Source: Comamonadaceae bacterium
GTDB taxonomy: Bacteria > Pseudomonadota > Gammaproteobacteria > Burkholderiales > Burkholderiaceae_C
Assembly: GCA_947451385.1 (NCBI GenBank)
Contig: CANFYZ010000003.1
Coordinates: 35,408-99,407 of the forward strand
Length of the DNA stretch: 64,000 nt
Reading direction: 5' to 3'
The notes under the pieces are model-generated. The model was not told the DNA's origin and did not search any database. It saw nothing but the letters and a program-made list of their open reading frames with translations. The translations under genes were made by a program, and so were the position numbers. Shown one piece after another: positions 27,398 to 35,984 of the stretch (the stretch's first letter is position 1; each line of letters starts with the position of its first letter).

Positions 27398-28273
27398 ATG
27401 ACCGACTTTCTTCAACTCTTTTTCAGTGGCCTGGCCACGGGCAGCATTTATGCCCTGGTCGCCCTGGGGTTCACGTTGCTGTGGCAGGCCTCGGGCACCA
27501 TCAATTTCGCGCAGGGCGAATTTGTCATGCTGCCGGCCTTCATGATGGTGATGCTGCTGGGCTCAGGCCTGTCGCTGTATTTTGCTTTTGCTTTGACGAT
27601 TGTTTTGTCGGTGGTGATTTTGGGCTGGTTGTTCAAGCGCGGCCTGGTGGACCCCTTGTTCAAGTTCGGCATGATGCCGATCGTGGTGGCCACCATCGGC
27701 CTGTCGATCGCCATGCGCAATGGCGTGCGCGCAGGCTACAGCGCCGAGCCCCAACCGTTCCCCCAAGTCTTTCCCGATGTGATTTTGGAACTGGCTGGCG
27801 TGACCTTCTCGGTCAGCGATGTGGGCACCTTTGTTTTTGCCATGGTGCTGGTCATGGCCACACAGTCTTTTTTGAGCAAGACCGTCACCGGCCGCGCCAT
27901 GCAAGCGGTGGCCCAGAACACCGAGAGCGCCTCGGTGCTGGGCATCAATGTGCCGCGCATGATTTTCTACACCTTCGCCATCAACGCGATTTTGGCGGCG
28001 GCAGCGGCTTTGCTGGTCACGCCCACCTACCTGGCCAAGTTCGACATGGGCGAGGGCCTGGGCAACAAGGCTTTCTTTGCGGCCATCATCGGCGGCTTCA
28101 ACAACTCGCGTGGCGCCTTGCTGGGCGGTTTGCTGGTGGGCGTGTGTGAAAACCTGGCCGCCGCCTACATCTCGCCGGCCTACAAAGACGCGGTGGCCTT
28201 GATCATTTTCATGGTGGTGATCTTGTTCAAGCCGCAAGGTTTGCTCGGCAAAAAAGAGGAGCGCAAAGTATGA
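27398..28273 (+). CDS. livH: LIV-type ABC transporter permease LivH
   Basis: 291 residues, strongly hydrophobic with about eight membrane segments. The N-terminus LFFSGLATGSIYALVALGFTLLWQASGTINFAQGEF is the LivH signature, and NTESASVLGINVPRM the cytoplasmic loop that contacts the ATPases. Forms the inner-membrane channel with LivM. Its stop overlaps the livM start by 4 bases. The C-terminus ends in a KEERKV tail. Confidence 0.92.
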   Translation: MTDFLQLFFSGLATGSIYALVALGFTLLWQASGTINFAQGEFVMLPAFMMVMLLGSGLSLYFAFALTIVLSVVILGWLFKRGLVDPLFKFGMMPIVVATIGLSIAMRNGVRAGYSAEPQPFPQVFPDVILELAGVTFSVSDVGTFVFAMVLVMATQSFLSKTVTGRAMQAVAQNTESASVLGINVPRMIFYTFAINAILAAAAALLVTPTYLAKFDMGEGLGNKAFFAAIIGGFNNSRGALLGGLLVGVCENLAAAYISPAYKDAVALIIFMVVILFKPQGLLGKKEERKV

Positions 28274-29244
28274 AGAAGCTCAATCTGCTGCTGGCGATGG
28301 TCGCCCTGGCCGCGCTGGTCATCGTGCCCAATTACCTGAAGAACTATGGCATCCACATGTTCACCACCTGGCTGGTGTTCATCATCGCCACCATGGGCCT
28401 GAATTTGACGGTGGGTTACGCCGGGCAAAAGTCGCTCGGTCACGCCGCCTTCTTTGGCATCGGGGCCTACACCGTGGCGATTCTGCTCAAAGCCGGTTTC
28501 AGTTTCTGGCTGGGCTTGCCGGTGGCGGCCTTGATTTGTTTTGTCACCGGGCTGGCGCTGGGTTTCCCAGCGCTGCGCGTGCAGACCATTTACCTGGCGT
28601 TTGCCACCTTGGGTTTCAACACCGCGCTGTGGTTGGTGATGCGCAACGAAGAGTGGCTGACGGGCGGCACCTTTGGCATCAACAACATCGCTCGCCCCGC
28701 TTTAGGCAGCGTGAGCTTTGACGGCAACCTGGCCTATTACTACCTGGTGCTGGGTTTTGCGATCGTGCTGGCGCTGCTGCTGTGGGGCTTGCTGCGCTCG
28801 CCCTGGGGCAAGGCTTTTACCGCTTTGCGTGACAACGCCATCCGCGCCGAGAGCTTGGGCATTGATACGCGCAGCTACACCTTGCTGAGCTTTGCGATTG
28901 GCGCGGTGTACGCCGGTGTGGCCGGTGGCTTGTACGCCTCACAAGTGCAGTTCATTGACCCGGCGCTGTTCACTGTGGGCGCGTCCATCATGATGTATCT
29001 GATGGTGGTGGTGGGTGGCCCCGGTTACTTCTTGGGCCCGGTGCTGGGTTCGGCTGTCGGCGTGGTGCTGCCGGAGTGGCTGCGCTTTGCGCAAGCTTGG
29101 TACTTGTTTGTTTTTGGTGCCGCGGTGGTGCTGTTGATGATTTGGCTGCCCGATGGGCTGCTCAGCATCCCGGACCGACTCAAGGCCCGTCGCCAATCGC
29201 GTGAGGCCTCCCTCGCCCGCGCTGCCGCAGGAGTCAAAGCATGA
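28270..29244 (+). CDS. livM: LIV-type ABC transporter permease LivM
   Basis: 324 residues with many membrane segments. NLTVGYAGQKSLGHAAFFGIGAYT near residue 50 and the loop DNAIRAESLGIDTRSYTLLSFAIGA in two parts are typical of LivM. Pairs with LivH. ATGA overlaps at both ends (with livH and livG) show tight translational coupling. The polar, Arg-rich C-terminus (RLKARRQSREASLARAAAG) is cytoplasmic. Confidence 0.92.
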   Translation: MKKLNLLLAMVALAALVIVPNYLKNYGIHMFTTWLVFIIATMGLNLTVGYAGQKSLGHAAFFGIGAYTVAILLKAGFSFWLGLPVAALICFVTGLALGFPALRVQTIYLAFATLGFNTALWLVMRNEEWLTGGTFGINNIARPALGSVSFDGNLAYYYLVLGFAIVLALLLWGLLRSPWGKAFTALRDNAIRAESLGIDTRSYTLLSFAIGAVYAGVAGGLYASQVQFIDPALFTVGASIMMYLMVVVGGPGYFLGPVLGSAVGVVLPEWLRFAQAWYLFVFGAAVVLLMIWLPDGLLSIPDRLKARRQSREASLARAAAGVKA

Positions 29245-30032
29245 CGCATTCGCAGCACCATGATCGCCCTGCGCACGCGCCCGTGCTCAAGGTCACCAAC
29301 ATCAAAAAAGCTTACGGCGCGATTCAAGCGGTCGGCGGCGTTTCTTTCGAAGTGCGCCCGGGCGAAATTTTTGGCGTGATCGGCCCCAATGGTTCGGGCA
29401 AGACCACTTTGTTCAACAGCATGCTGGGTCAGATCACGCCCGATGAAGGCCGCATCGAGCTCAACGGCGAAGACGTGACCACCTTGGGCCCGCTGGCATT
29501 GAACCGGCGCGGCGTGGGCCGCACCTTTCAGACGCTGCAGGTGTTTGGCAAGATGACGGTGCGCGACAACCTGATCGTGGCCGCGCAAGAGCACCACGGC
29601 AGCATGTTCAGCCGCATGTTTGCACCCACCGACTCGGGCCTGGGTGACAAGGCCGATGCCTTGATCGACCAGTTCCACATCAGGCACGTGGCCGATAAAA
29701 AAGCCGGTGAGCTGAGCTACGGCCAACAAAAGCTGGTGGACATTGCCATGGCCTTCATGAGCGATCCCGATCTGGTGTTGTTGGACGAACCCTGCGCCGG
29801 GGTCAACCCGTCCTTGGTCGGCGGCATCAGCAGTTTGCTGAAAGAGTTGAACCAAACCCGCCGCGCCGATGGCAAGTCCAGCAGCTTTGTCGTGATTGAG
29901 CACAACATGGATTTTGTGATGGACCTGTGCCATCGCATCATGGTGATGGTGGAAGGCCAGGTCATGGCGATCGGCACACCCGAAGAAATTCGCGCCAACA
30001 AGCAGGTGCTGGACGCCTATTTGGGGAACTGA
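29241..30032 (+). CDS. livG: LIV-type ABC transporter ATP-binding protein LivG
   Basis: 263 residues. Walker A GPNGSGKTTLFN, ABC signature ELSYGQQKLVDIAMA (a Ser-Tyr-Gly-Gln variant usual for LivG), Walker B DLVLLDEPCAGVNP and the switch His in VIEHNMDFV. Hydrolyses ATP at the membrane to drive uptake. A short His-rich lead (HSQHHDRPAHAP) precedes the domain. Overlaps livM by 4 bases and is followed by livF after 1 base. Confidence 0.93.
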   Translation: MTHSQHHDRPAHAPVLKVTNIKKAYGAIQAVGGVSFEVRPGEIFGVIGPNGSGKTTLFNSMLGQITPDEGRIELNGEDVTTLGPLALNRRGVGRTFQTLQVFGKMTVRDNLIVAAQEHHGSMFSRMFAPTDSGLGDKADALIDQFHIRHVADKKAGELSYGQQKLVDIAMAFMSDPDLVLLDEPCAGVNPSLVGGISSLLKELNQTRRADGKSSSFVVIEHNMDFVMDLCHRIMVMVEGQVMAIGTPEEIRANKQVLDAYLGN

Positions 30033-30033
30033 G

Positions 30034-30792
30034 ATGACAGCACACAGCACAGACACCTGTATCGAGTTTGACGATGTGGTCGCAGGCTACAAGGACTTCA
30101 TGATCTTGAACAACCTGTCGTTCAAAGTGCCCAAGGGCTCGATCACTTTGTTGATCGGCCCCAACGGCGCGGGCAAATCGACGGTGCTCAAAACCCTGTT
30201 TGGTTTGCTCAAGCCGCGCCAGGGCAAGGTCTTGCTCAACGGCAAAGACATCACCGGGGCCACGCAAAAAGCCTTGTTGGCCGATGGCATTGCTTTTGTG
30301 CCGCAGGGCCGCAATTTGTTCGGTCAGCTCAGCGTCTATGAAAACCTGGAGCTGGGCGGCATCACGCTGGGTATGAAGACCACGCACGAGCGCATCCCTG
30401 AAGTGCTGGAGTTTTTCCCGCGCGTGAAAGAGCGCATCAACTCCCGCGCTTCCGCTTTGTCAGGCGGCGAGCAAAAGCAGTTGGAAATTGGCCGCGCTTT
30501 GTTGCTGCGCCCCAAGGTGTTGCTGATCGACGAGCCTTCGATTGGTCTGTCGCCCCTGGTGGTGCTGGACGTGTTCCGCTTGCTGCGCAAATTGGCCGAC
30601 CAAGGCACCACTGTGTTGATGGTGGAACAAAACGTCAAGAGCGCATTGAAATTTTCAGACAATGCGATTGCGCTGGAATCGGGTCGCTTGGTGCTGTACA
30701 AATCAGCCGCTGAAATCTTGGCCGATCCGCAAATGGAACGCTTGTTCTTGGGCGGCGCACACACCACCACGGCCGCAGCGGCCAAGCCTTGA
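30034..30792 (+). CDS. livF: LIV-type ABC transporter ATP-binding protein LivF
   Basis: 252 residues. Walker A GPNGAGKSTVLK, signature ALSGGEQKQLEIGRAL, Walker B KVLLIDEPSIGLSP and switch VEQNVKSAL with the Gln typical of LivF. Forms the ATPase heterodimer with LivG. Last gene of the importer operon; its stop abuts the stop of the convergent IclR gene, with no room for a terminator, so transcripts from the two sides may interfere. Confidence 0.93.
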   Translation: MTAHSTDTCIEFDDVVAGYKDFMILNNLSFKVPKGSITLLIGPNGAGKSTVLKTLFGLLKPRQGKVLLNGKDITGATQKALLADGIAFVPQGRNLFGQLSVYENLELGGITLGMKTTHERIPEVLEFFPRVKERINSRASALSGGEQKQLEIGRALLLRPKVLLIDEPSIGLSPLVVLDVFRLLRKLADQGTTVLMVEQNVKSALKFSDNAIALESGRLVLYKSAAEILADPQMERLFLGGAHTTTAAAAKP

Positions 30793-31605
30793 TCACAGCA
30801 GCGGCCGCAGACTGTGCGCCGCTTCTTGCAACACCGGCAAGACCCGGTTCAAGGCATGGTCAGTGTCTTCACGGTTGATCGGCATGGTGATGCTGATCGC
30901 ACCGTGCACCTGGTTTTGCCGGTCCAAAAGCGGCACCGCGATGCCGCGAAAATTCAACTCCAGTTGCTGCTCTGACAGCGACCAGCCTTGGCGTTTGAAA
31001 CTGGCCAGCGTCTCGCGCAATTCATCCTTGCTGGACAGGGTGTACGAGGTGAAGGCGCGCAGATCGTGGGTTTTCAGCCAATCGTCCACAAACGCCTCGT
31101 CGTTGTAGGCCAGCATGATCATGCCCGCCGCCGTGACTTGGGTGGGCACGCGGGTGCCGGGCATGTAGCCACTGGCGGTGTGCCGTTGCAGCCCGCTGCG
31201 GCCAATGAAAATGGTGTCGCCGCCATCCAGCACGCCCAGGTAAGCGATCTCTTCGGTGCCCGAGGTGATGCGCTGCAAAAACGGCTGGACCAAGCGCGGC
31301 AGGCGCGCCGATTCCAGGTAGGCGTGGCCGAGTCGCAAGATGCGCGGCATCAACCAATACAGCTTGCCGTCGGTGCCCACATAGCCCAGGTGCACCAGGG
31401 TCTTGAGGTAACGCCGGGCGGCGGTGCGCGTCATGCCGCAGCGCGCGCCGGCCTCGGTGGCCGTCAGGCGCGGGTGCGAAGCATCAAATGCCTCAATGAT
31501 GTGCAGGCCTTTTTCCAGGCCGGCGATCCAGTCGCGTGCATCCAATTCGGTGGGGGAGGTGGGCATGGGGGTTGGCGGAGTGAGGCTTGAATTATCCAAC
31601 GCCAC
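30793..31605 (-). CDS. IclR-family regulator, PcaR/PobR/PcaU subgroup
   Basis: 270 residues from a GTG at 31605, preceded by AGGGACC; an ATG at 31566 is the alternative. Winged helix with MTRTAARRYLKTLVHLGYV followed by LPRILRLGHAYLESARLP, the pattern of the aromatic-catabolism IclR subgroup that controls pca and pob genes in response to protocatechuate-type acids. Effector domain at the C-terminus (VPLLDRQNQVHGAISITMP). Divergent from the TetR gene with a short space and convergent with livF, so it may control the LIV importer, cluster B, or distant pca genes. Confidence 0.85.
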   Translation of the reverse strand: MALDNSSLTPPTPMPTSPTELDARDWIAGLEKGLHIIEAFDASHPRLTATEAGARCGMTRTAARRYLKTLVHLGYVGTDGKLYWLMPRILRLGHAYLESARLPRLVQPFLQRITSGTEEIAYLGVLDGGDTIFIGRSGLQRHTASGYMPGTRVPTQVTAAGMIMLAYNDEAFVDDWLKTHDLRAFTSYTLSSKDELRETLASFKRQGWSLSEQQLELNFRGIAVPLLDRQNQVHGAISITMPINREDTDHALNRVLPVLQEAAHSLRPLL

Positions 31606-31686
31606 GGTCCCTGGCTGCGCCAGGTCGATACCGGGTGCCGGCGCACATCAGGGCTTGCCCTGATGAAGCGAGTGACGCGCCCCGCC

Positions 31687-31692
31687 TATACT
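31687..31692 (+). promoter_or_regulatory. -10 element of the TetR gene
   Basis: TATACT, 6 bases before the ATG at 31699. The expected transcription start falls on or next to the start codon, so the TetR mRNA may be leaderless. No good -35 box is visible 16-18 bases upstream. The shared operator-like motif starts 9 bases downstream. Confidence 0.5.
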
Positions 31693-31698
31693 GGCGAA

Positions 31699-32391
31699 AT
31701 GAACCAGTTGGTACATTCTAAAAAATCCAAATCTGCCGCAGTCGAGGTCGCCAAGGAGGTGGGGCGGACCAACGATCCGGCGCGCACCATGGCCGAGATC
31801 TTGGCGGTGGCCACGCACGAGTTTGCCGACAAGGGCTTGACCGGTGCGCGCATTGATGAGATTGCGGCGGCCACGCGCACCAGCAAGCGCATGATTTACT
31901 ACTATTTCGGCAGCAAGGACGGGCTGTACCTGGCGGTGCTGGAAGAAGCGTATCGGCGCATGCGCGCCATCGAGGCCGATCTGCACCTGGGTGATTTGGC
32001 GCCGGTGGCGGCACTGCGCAAGTTGGTCGAGTTCACCTACGACCACCACCGCGACAACGAAGACTTCATCCGTCTGGTGATGAACGAGAACATCCAGCGC
32101 GGCGACTATTTGCGCCAAAGTAAAAATATCCAAGCGCTGAACAGCAATGCCATTGCGTCTGTGCAGGAAATTTACGCGCGGGGGGTATCGCAAGGCGTGT
32201 TTCGGCCCGGACTGGACCCGGTGGACATCCACTCGGCGATTTCGGCTTTCACCTTTTTCAATGTCTCCAACCGCCACACCTTTGGCGTGATTTTTCAAAA
32301 CGAAGCCAGCCAGGGCAAGGCCAAAACGCTCAAACGCGCGCATGTCGTCGAGTTGATCCTGCGTTTTGTGGGGCATGCCGTTTCGGCATAA
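31699..32391 (+). CDS. TetR-family regulator of the adjacent TRAP/hydroaromatic operon
   Basis: 230 residues from the ATG at 31699; an in-frame ATG at 31663 lies upstream of the likely promoter and is disfavoured. TetR helix-turn-helix: ILAVATHEFADKGLTGARIDEIAAATRTSKRMIYYYFGSKDGLY in parts, about residues 32-78; the rest is the ligand domain with a TetR_C pattern (AISAFTFFNVSNRHTFGVIF). Short Lys-rich N-terminal tail. A 16-base motif overlaps its first codons and recurs before dctQ, so it probably represses itself and the operon that follows, released by a pathway compound. Confidence 0.88.
   Translation: MNQLVHSKKSKSAAVEVAKEVGRTNDPARTMAEILAVATHEFADKGLTGARIDEIAAATRTSKRMIYYYFGSKDGLYLAVLEEAYRRMRAIEADLHLGDLAPVAALRKLVEFTYDHHRDNEDFIRLVMNENIQRGDYLRQSKNIQALNSNAIASVQEIYARGVSQGVFRPGLDPVDIHSAISAFTFFNVSNRHTFGVIFQNEASQGKAKTLKRAHVVELILRFVGHAVSA
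31702..31717 (+). promoter_or_regulatory. Operator-like motif, copy 1, at the TetR start
   Basis: AACCAGTTGGTACATT. It contains the palindrome ACCA-GT-TGGT (31704-31713) and differs at one base from 32447-32462, upstream of dctQ. Placed just after the -10 box TATACT (31687-31692), it would block initiation or clearance when bound. The motif also encodes residues 2-6 of the predicted protein, so one copy could be coding coincidence; the matched copy in non-coding DNA argues against that. Confidence 0.55.
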
Positions 32392-32446
32392 CTGATAGCG
32401 TGCTGATGAATTCAGGAATAAGGGTAAATACCATGTTTGTAAAACT

Positions 32447-32462
32447 AACCAGTTCGTACATT
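32447..32462 (+). promoter_or_regulatory. Operator-like motif, copy 2, upstream of the TRAP operon
   Basis: AACCAGTTCGTACATT, identical to the copy at 31702-31717 except for one base, 26 bases before the dctQ ATG in the 97-base space after the TetR gene. The same orientation and position just upstream of the first gene of the operon make it the likely control site of the TRAP and hydroaromatic genes. Confidence 0.6.
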
Positions 32463-32488
32463 ACGGGCTGTGATTCTCCGGAGCAGGC

Positions 32489-33028
32489 ATGTTCAAAATA
32501 ATCGTAGACAGGTATTGCCAGGTTCTTAACCTGTTCACCGCGGCCAGTTTGGCGGTCATGGTGTTGCTGGTGTTTGGCAACGTGGTGATGCGTTATGGCT
32601 TCAATTCCGGCATCACGGTGTCTGAGGAGCTGTCGCGCTGGTTGTTTGTGTGGCTCACTTTCATGGGCGCCATCGTCGCCATGCAGGATGGGGCGCATTT
32701 GGGGTCCGACACCTTGGTCTCGCGGTTGCCTGTGGCCGGCAAAAAGTTCTGCTTTGTGGTCTCCCACCTGTTGATGCTGTGGGTGTGTTGGCTGTTGTTC
32801 AAGGGCTCCTATGACCAAGTGGTGATCAACTGGGACACCACCAGCGCCGTGATGGAAGTCTCCATGGCCATCTTTTATGCCTGCGGCATGGTTTCTGCGG
32901 TCTCGATGGCCATGATTTTGCTCAACAAGCTGTGGCGGCTGATCACGGGCGATTTGTCTGAACAAGAGTTGATCGGTGTGCGTGAGTCCGAAGAAGAGCC
33001 GGTCGATGTGCCCGCTCCATTGAAATAA
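32489..33028 (+). CDS. dctQ: TRAP transporter small membrane subunit (DctQ)
   Basis: 179 residues with four membrane segments. The family pattern GNVVMRYGFNSGITVSEELSRWLFVWLTFMGA is clear across the middle. Forms the membrane complex with DctM and uses a sodium gradient to import an organic acid delivered by the binding protein. GGAG precedes the ATG. Starts an operon of seven genes (to 38632) that looks devoted to quinate/shikimate-type compounds. Confidence 0.9.
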   Translation: MFKIIVDRYCQVLNLFTAASLAVMVLLVFGNVVMRYGFNSGITVSEELSRWLFVWLTFMGAIVAMQDGAHLGSDTLVSRLPVAGKKFCFVVSHLLMLWVCWLLFKGSYDQVVINWDTTSAVMEVSMAIFYACGMVSAVSMAMILLNKLWRLITGDLSEQELIGVRESEEEPVDVPAPLK

Positions 33029-33044
33029 CAAGAAGAGAAGCAAC

Positions 33045-34322
33045 ATGACCATCGCTGTTTTTTTGGGGTCTTTGCTCGCCGCCATGGCGCTGGGCATTCC
33101 GATTGCCTTTTCCTTGCTGTTGTGTGGCGTGGCCCTGATGTGGCAAATGAACATGTTTGATGCGCAAATCCTGGCGCAAAACCTGATCGAAGGCTCCAAC
33201 AGTTTCCCTTTGCTGGCCGTGCCCTTTTTCATGCTCGCCGGTGAAATCATGAACACCGGCGGCTTGTCCAAGCGCATCGTCGATTTTGCAATGGCCCTGG
33301 TCGGCCATGTGCGCGGGGGCTTGGGCTATGTGACGATTGTGGCCGCTTGCCTGTTGTCGGCCTTGTCGGGCTCTGCCGTGGCCGATGCCGCCGCCTTGAC
33401 CGCCTTGCTCTTGCCCATGATGGTCAAAGCCGGACACGACAAAGCGCGCAGCGGTGGCTTGATCGCCGCGTGCGGCGTGATCGGCCCGATCATTCCGCCG
33501 TCCATTGGTTTTGTGATTTTTGGTGTCTCCGCCAACGTGTCGATCAGCAAACTGTTTTTGGCCGGTATTTTTCCGGGCATCGTGCTCGGCGCCGGTTTGT
33601 GGATCACCTGGTGGTGGTTGACACGCAAGGAGCAATTGACCCCGCCACCGCGCCAGCCTTTGTCGGCGGTTCTGGCGGCCATGCGCCGAGCCACCTGGGC
33701 CTTGATGTTGCCCGTCATCATCTTGGTGGGATTGCGCATGGGCGTGTTCACGCCCACCGAGGCGGCTGTGGTGGCGGCGGTGTACGCGCTGTTTGTGGCC
33801 AGTGTCATCTACCGCGAACTGAGCTGGGCCCAGCTGTTTGAGGTGTTTCAGGCGGCCGCCAAAACCACGGCGGTGGTGATGTTCTTGGTGGCCGCAGCCA
33901 TGGTCTCCGCCTGGTTGATCACCGTGGCCAATTTGCCGCAACAAGTGATCACGCTGCTGGAGCCTTTGCTCGGCAGCCCGACGGTGCTGATGTTGGCCAT
34001 CATGATTTTGTGCATGATTGTGGGCACGGCCATGGACATGACCCCCACCATCTTGATCCTGACCCCTGTGCTGATGCCTTTGGTCAAAGCCGCAGGCATT
34101 GACCCGATTTACTTCGGGGTGCTGTTCATCATCAACAACTCCATTGGCTTGGTCACGCCGCCGGTGGGCACCGTACTGAACGTGGTGGCCGGTGTGGGCC
34201 GCATGCGCATGGACGATGTGACGCGCGGCGTCATGCCCTTCATGGCGGTGCAGTTTGTGGTCATGTTCCTGATGGTGCTGTTCCCGCAAATCGTGATGGT
34301 GCCCGCCCGCTGGTTCTATTGA
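33045..34322 (+). CDS. dctM: TRAP transporter large membrane subunit (DctM)
   Basis: 425 residues, normal length, about twelve membrane segments. GIPIAFSLLLCGVALM at the start, ALSGSAVADAAALTALLLPMM and GPIIPPSIGFVIFG in the middle, NNSIGLVTPPVGTVLNV near the end are DctM signatures around the ion and substrate sites. 16 bases after dctQ. The 93 bases to dctP contain an imperfect hairpin (GTTGTCTG with CAGACGAC) without a T tract. Confidence 0.92.
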   Translation: MTIAVFLGSLLAAMALGIPIAFSLLLCGVALMWQMNMFDAQILAQNLIEGSNSFPLLAVPFFMLAGEIMNTGGLSKRIVDFAMALVGHVRGGLGYVTIVAACLLSALSGSAVADAAALTALLLPMMVKAGHDKARSGGLIAACGVIGPIIPPSIGFVIFGVSANVSISKLFLAGIFPGIVLGAGLWITWWWLTRKEQLTPPPRQPLSAVLAAMRRATWALMLPVIILVGLRMGVFTPTEAAVVAAVYALFVASVIYRELSWAQLFEVFQAAAKTTAVVMFLVAAAMVSAWLITVANLPQQVITLLEPLLGSPTVLMLAIMILCMIVGTAMDMTPTILILTPVLMPLVKAAGIDPIYFGVLFIINNSIGLVTPPVGTVLNVVAGVGRMRMDDVTRGVMPFMAVQFVVMFLMVLFPQIVMVPARWFY

Positions 34323-34415
34323 AATCCTGGCAATGTTGTCTGACCGGGTACGCCAGACGACCAGCCTCTTGATGCAAAGCGTACGTCCGATTCACTTTAT
34401 TTTTGGAGACAACTC

Positions 34416-35447
34416 ATGAAACGTGTATTCATCAAGACCCTGATCGCCACAGTCGCTTTGGCCGCTCTGGGTGTGGCATCGGCACAAGACAAAACCATCA
34501 AGTTCGCCAACCAAAACGCGGCCGGTCACCCGATTATTTTGGGCATGGAAAAGTTCAAAGAAATTGTCGAGAAAAACTCGGGCGGCAAACTCAAGGTCAA
34601 TGTGTTCCCCGGTGGTGCCTTGGGCAGTGACCAGGCCAATGTGTCGGCCATCCAGGGCGGCACCCTGGAGATGGCGGCCATGAACTCGGGCATCTTTGCC
34701 GCGCAGGTGAAAGAATTCGCTATTTTCGATTTCCCTTTCATGTTCGGCTCCGGCAAAGAGGCTGACGCGGCGGTGGACGGCCCCTTCGGCAAGAAGCTGC
34801 ACGCCAAGCTGGACGAGAAAGGCATCATTGGCTTGGGCTACTACGAGCTGGGTTTCCGCAACATCACCAACAGCAAGCGCGCCATCAACAAGGTGGAAGA
34901 CTTGGAAGGCCTGAAGTTGCGCGTGATCCCCAACCCAATCAACGTGGACTGGGTCAAGGCCTTGGGCGCCAACCCCACACCGCTGCCATTTCCTGAGTTG
35001 TATGCCGCGCTGGACCAAAAAGCCGTGGACGGCCAAGAGAACCCTGTGGCCACCATCAACGGTGCCAAACTCTACGAAGTTCAAAAGCACCTGGCTTTGA
35101 CCGGTCACCAGTACAACCCGCAGTCGGTCATCATCAGCAAGAAGTTCTGGGAAAAGTTGTCACCCGCTGAGCAAAAAATCGTCGCCGATGCGGTCATCGA
35201 ATCGGCCAAATTCCAGCGTGAAAAAGCCCGTGCATTGGAAGCCAGTATTCTGGACAATCTGAAGAAAAACGGCATGCTAGTGACCCAGCTGCCCGAAGCT
35301 GAAATGGCCAAATTGCGCGACAAAATGCGCCCTGTGACCGCCAAGTACGGCGTGACCGTGGGTCAAGATCTGGTGAAAGAATTGCAAGCTGAGATCGAAA
35401 AAGTCCGGACCGCCGCTGCGGCACCGGCGAAAAAAGCGGGCAAGTAA
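34416..35447 (+). CDS. dctP: TRAP transporter solute-binding protein (DctP)
   Basis: 343 residues with a signal peptide (MKRVFIKTLIATVALAALG, ASAQ). DctP family: GGALGSDQANVSAIQGGTLEM, FPFMFG, GLKLRVIPNPI with the Arg that usually pairs with the substrate carboxylate, and PFPELYAALDQKAVDGQENP. The ligand should be an organic acid; given the enzymes downstream, quinate, shikimate or a similar hydroxy acid is likely. C-terminal Ala/Lys-rich tail. A GC-rich hairpin follows before aroQ. Confidence 0.9.
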   Translation: MKRVFIKTLIATVALAALGVASAQDKTIKFANQNAAGHPIILGMEKFKEIVEKNSGGKLKVNVFPGGALGSDQANVSAIQGGTLEMAAMNSGIFAAQVKEFAIFDFPFMFGSGKEADAAVDGPFGKKLHAKLDEKGIIGLGYYELGFRNITNSKRAINKVEDLEGLKLRVIPNPINVDWVKALGANPTPLPFPELYAALDQKAVDGQENPVATINGAKLYEVQKHLALTGHQYNPQSVIISKKFWEKLSPAEQKIVADAVIESAKFQREKARALEASILDNLKKNGMLVTQLPEAEMAKLRDKMRPVTAKYGVTVGQDLVKELQAEIEKVRTAAAAPAKKAGK

Positions 35448-35462
35448 TTGCCCCTCTTGAAG

Positions 35463-35484
35463 CCTCGCCGCGTGGGCGGCGAGG
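35463..35484 (+). terminator. Hairpin between dctP and the dehydroquinase gene, likely partial terminator
   Basis: CCTCGCCGC (35463-35471), loop GTGG, GCGGCGAGG (35476-35484): a perfect 9-pair stem followed only by TTTGGTTTGT. The weak U tract suggests attenuation or 3'-end protection of the binding-protein mRNA rather than full stop, so the downstream enzymes would be made at a lower level than DctP. Confidence 0.6.
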
Positions 35485-35512
35485 TTTGGTTTGTATGTCG
35501 AAAGGAAGAGTC

Positions 35513-35953
35513 ATGAAAGTTTTGATGCTGCACGGCGTGAACCACAACATGTTCGGTAAGCGCGACCCCAAGCAATACGGCACCATCACCTTGGATGAAA
35601 TCAACGCCAGCCTGCAGGCCTTGGGCCAAGAGCTGGGTGCCGAGGTCGCGTGCTACCAGACCAACCACGAAGGCGCGATGTGCGAGCGCATTCACCAGGC
35701 TTATTTCGACCAGGTCGATGCAGTGCTGATCAACGCCGGTGCCTGGACGCATTACAGCTACGCCATCCGCGATGCTTTGGCGGTGCTGACTTGCCCGATC
35801 GTGGAGCTGCACATGTCCAACATCCACGCCCGCGAGACCTTCCGCCACACCTCGGTCTTTGCCGAGATCGTCAAAGGCCAAATTTGTGGCTTTGGCGCAG
35901 ACAGCTATTTGCTGGCCTTGCGCGCCGGCATTGCAGCCGCACACAGCGCTTGA
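35513..35953 (+). CDS. aroQ: Type II 3-dehydroquinate dehydratase, divergent
   Basis: 146 residues, type II dehydroquinase length; ATG at 35513 after AGGA. Interconverts 3-dehydroquinate and 3-dehydroshikimate. The catalytic set is kept: VNHNMFGKRDPKQYG carries the Asn, Arg and active Tyr of the lid region, INAGAWTHYSYAIRD the Asn/Thr/His region, and ELHMSNIHARETFRH the catalytic His and Arg. The usual opening NGPNLNLLG is changed to HGVNHNMFG, so the protein is off the main biosynthetic branch. Its place in an uptake/catabolic operon points to quinate breakdown. Confidence 0.87.
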   Translation: MKVLMLHGVNHNMFGKRDPKQYGTITLDEINASLQALGQELGAEVACYQTNHEGAMCERIHQAYFDQVDAVLINAGAWTHYSYAIRDALAVLTCPIVELHMSNIHARETFRHTSVFAEIVKGQICGFGADSYLLALRAGIAAAHSA

Positions 35954-35984
35954 ACTTTCGCTTGAACGCGTTTTTGACAGACAC

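Noticed and set aside
34330..34370. Terminator between dctM and dctP (GTTGTCTG / CAGACGAC)
   Set aside because: The stem needs a G-U pair, has an 11-base loop and no T tract; not strong enough to list as a terminator.
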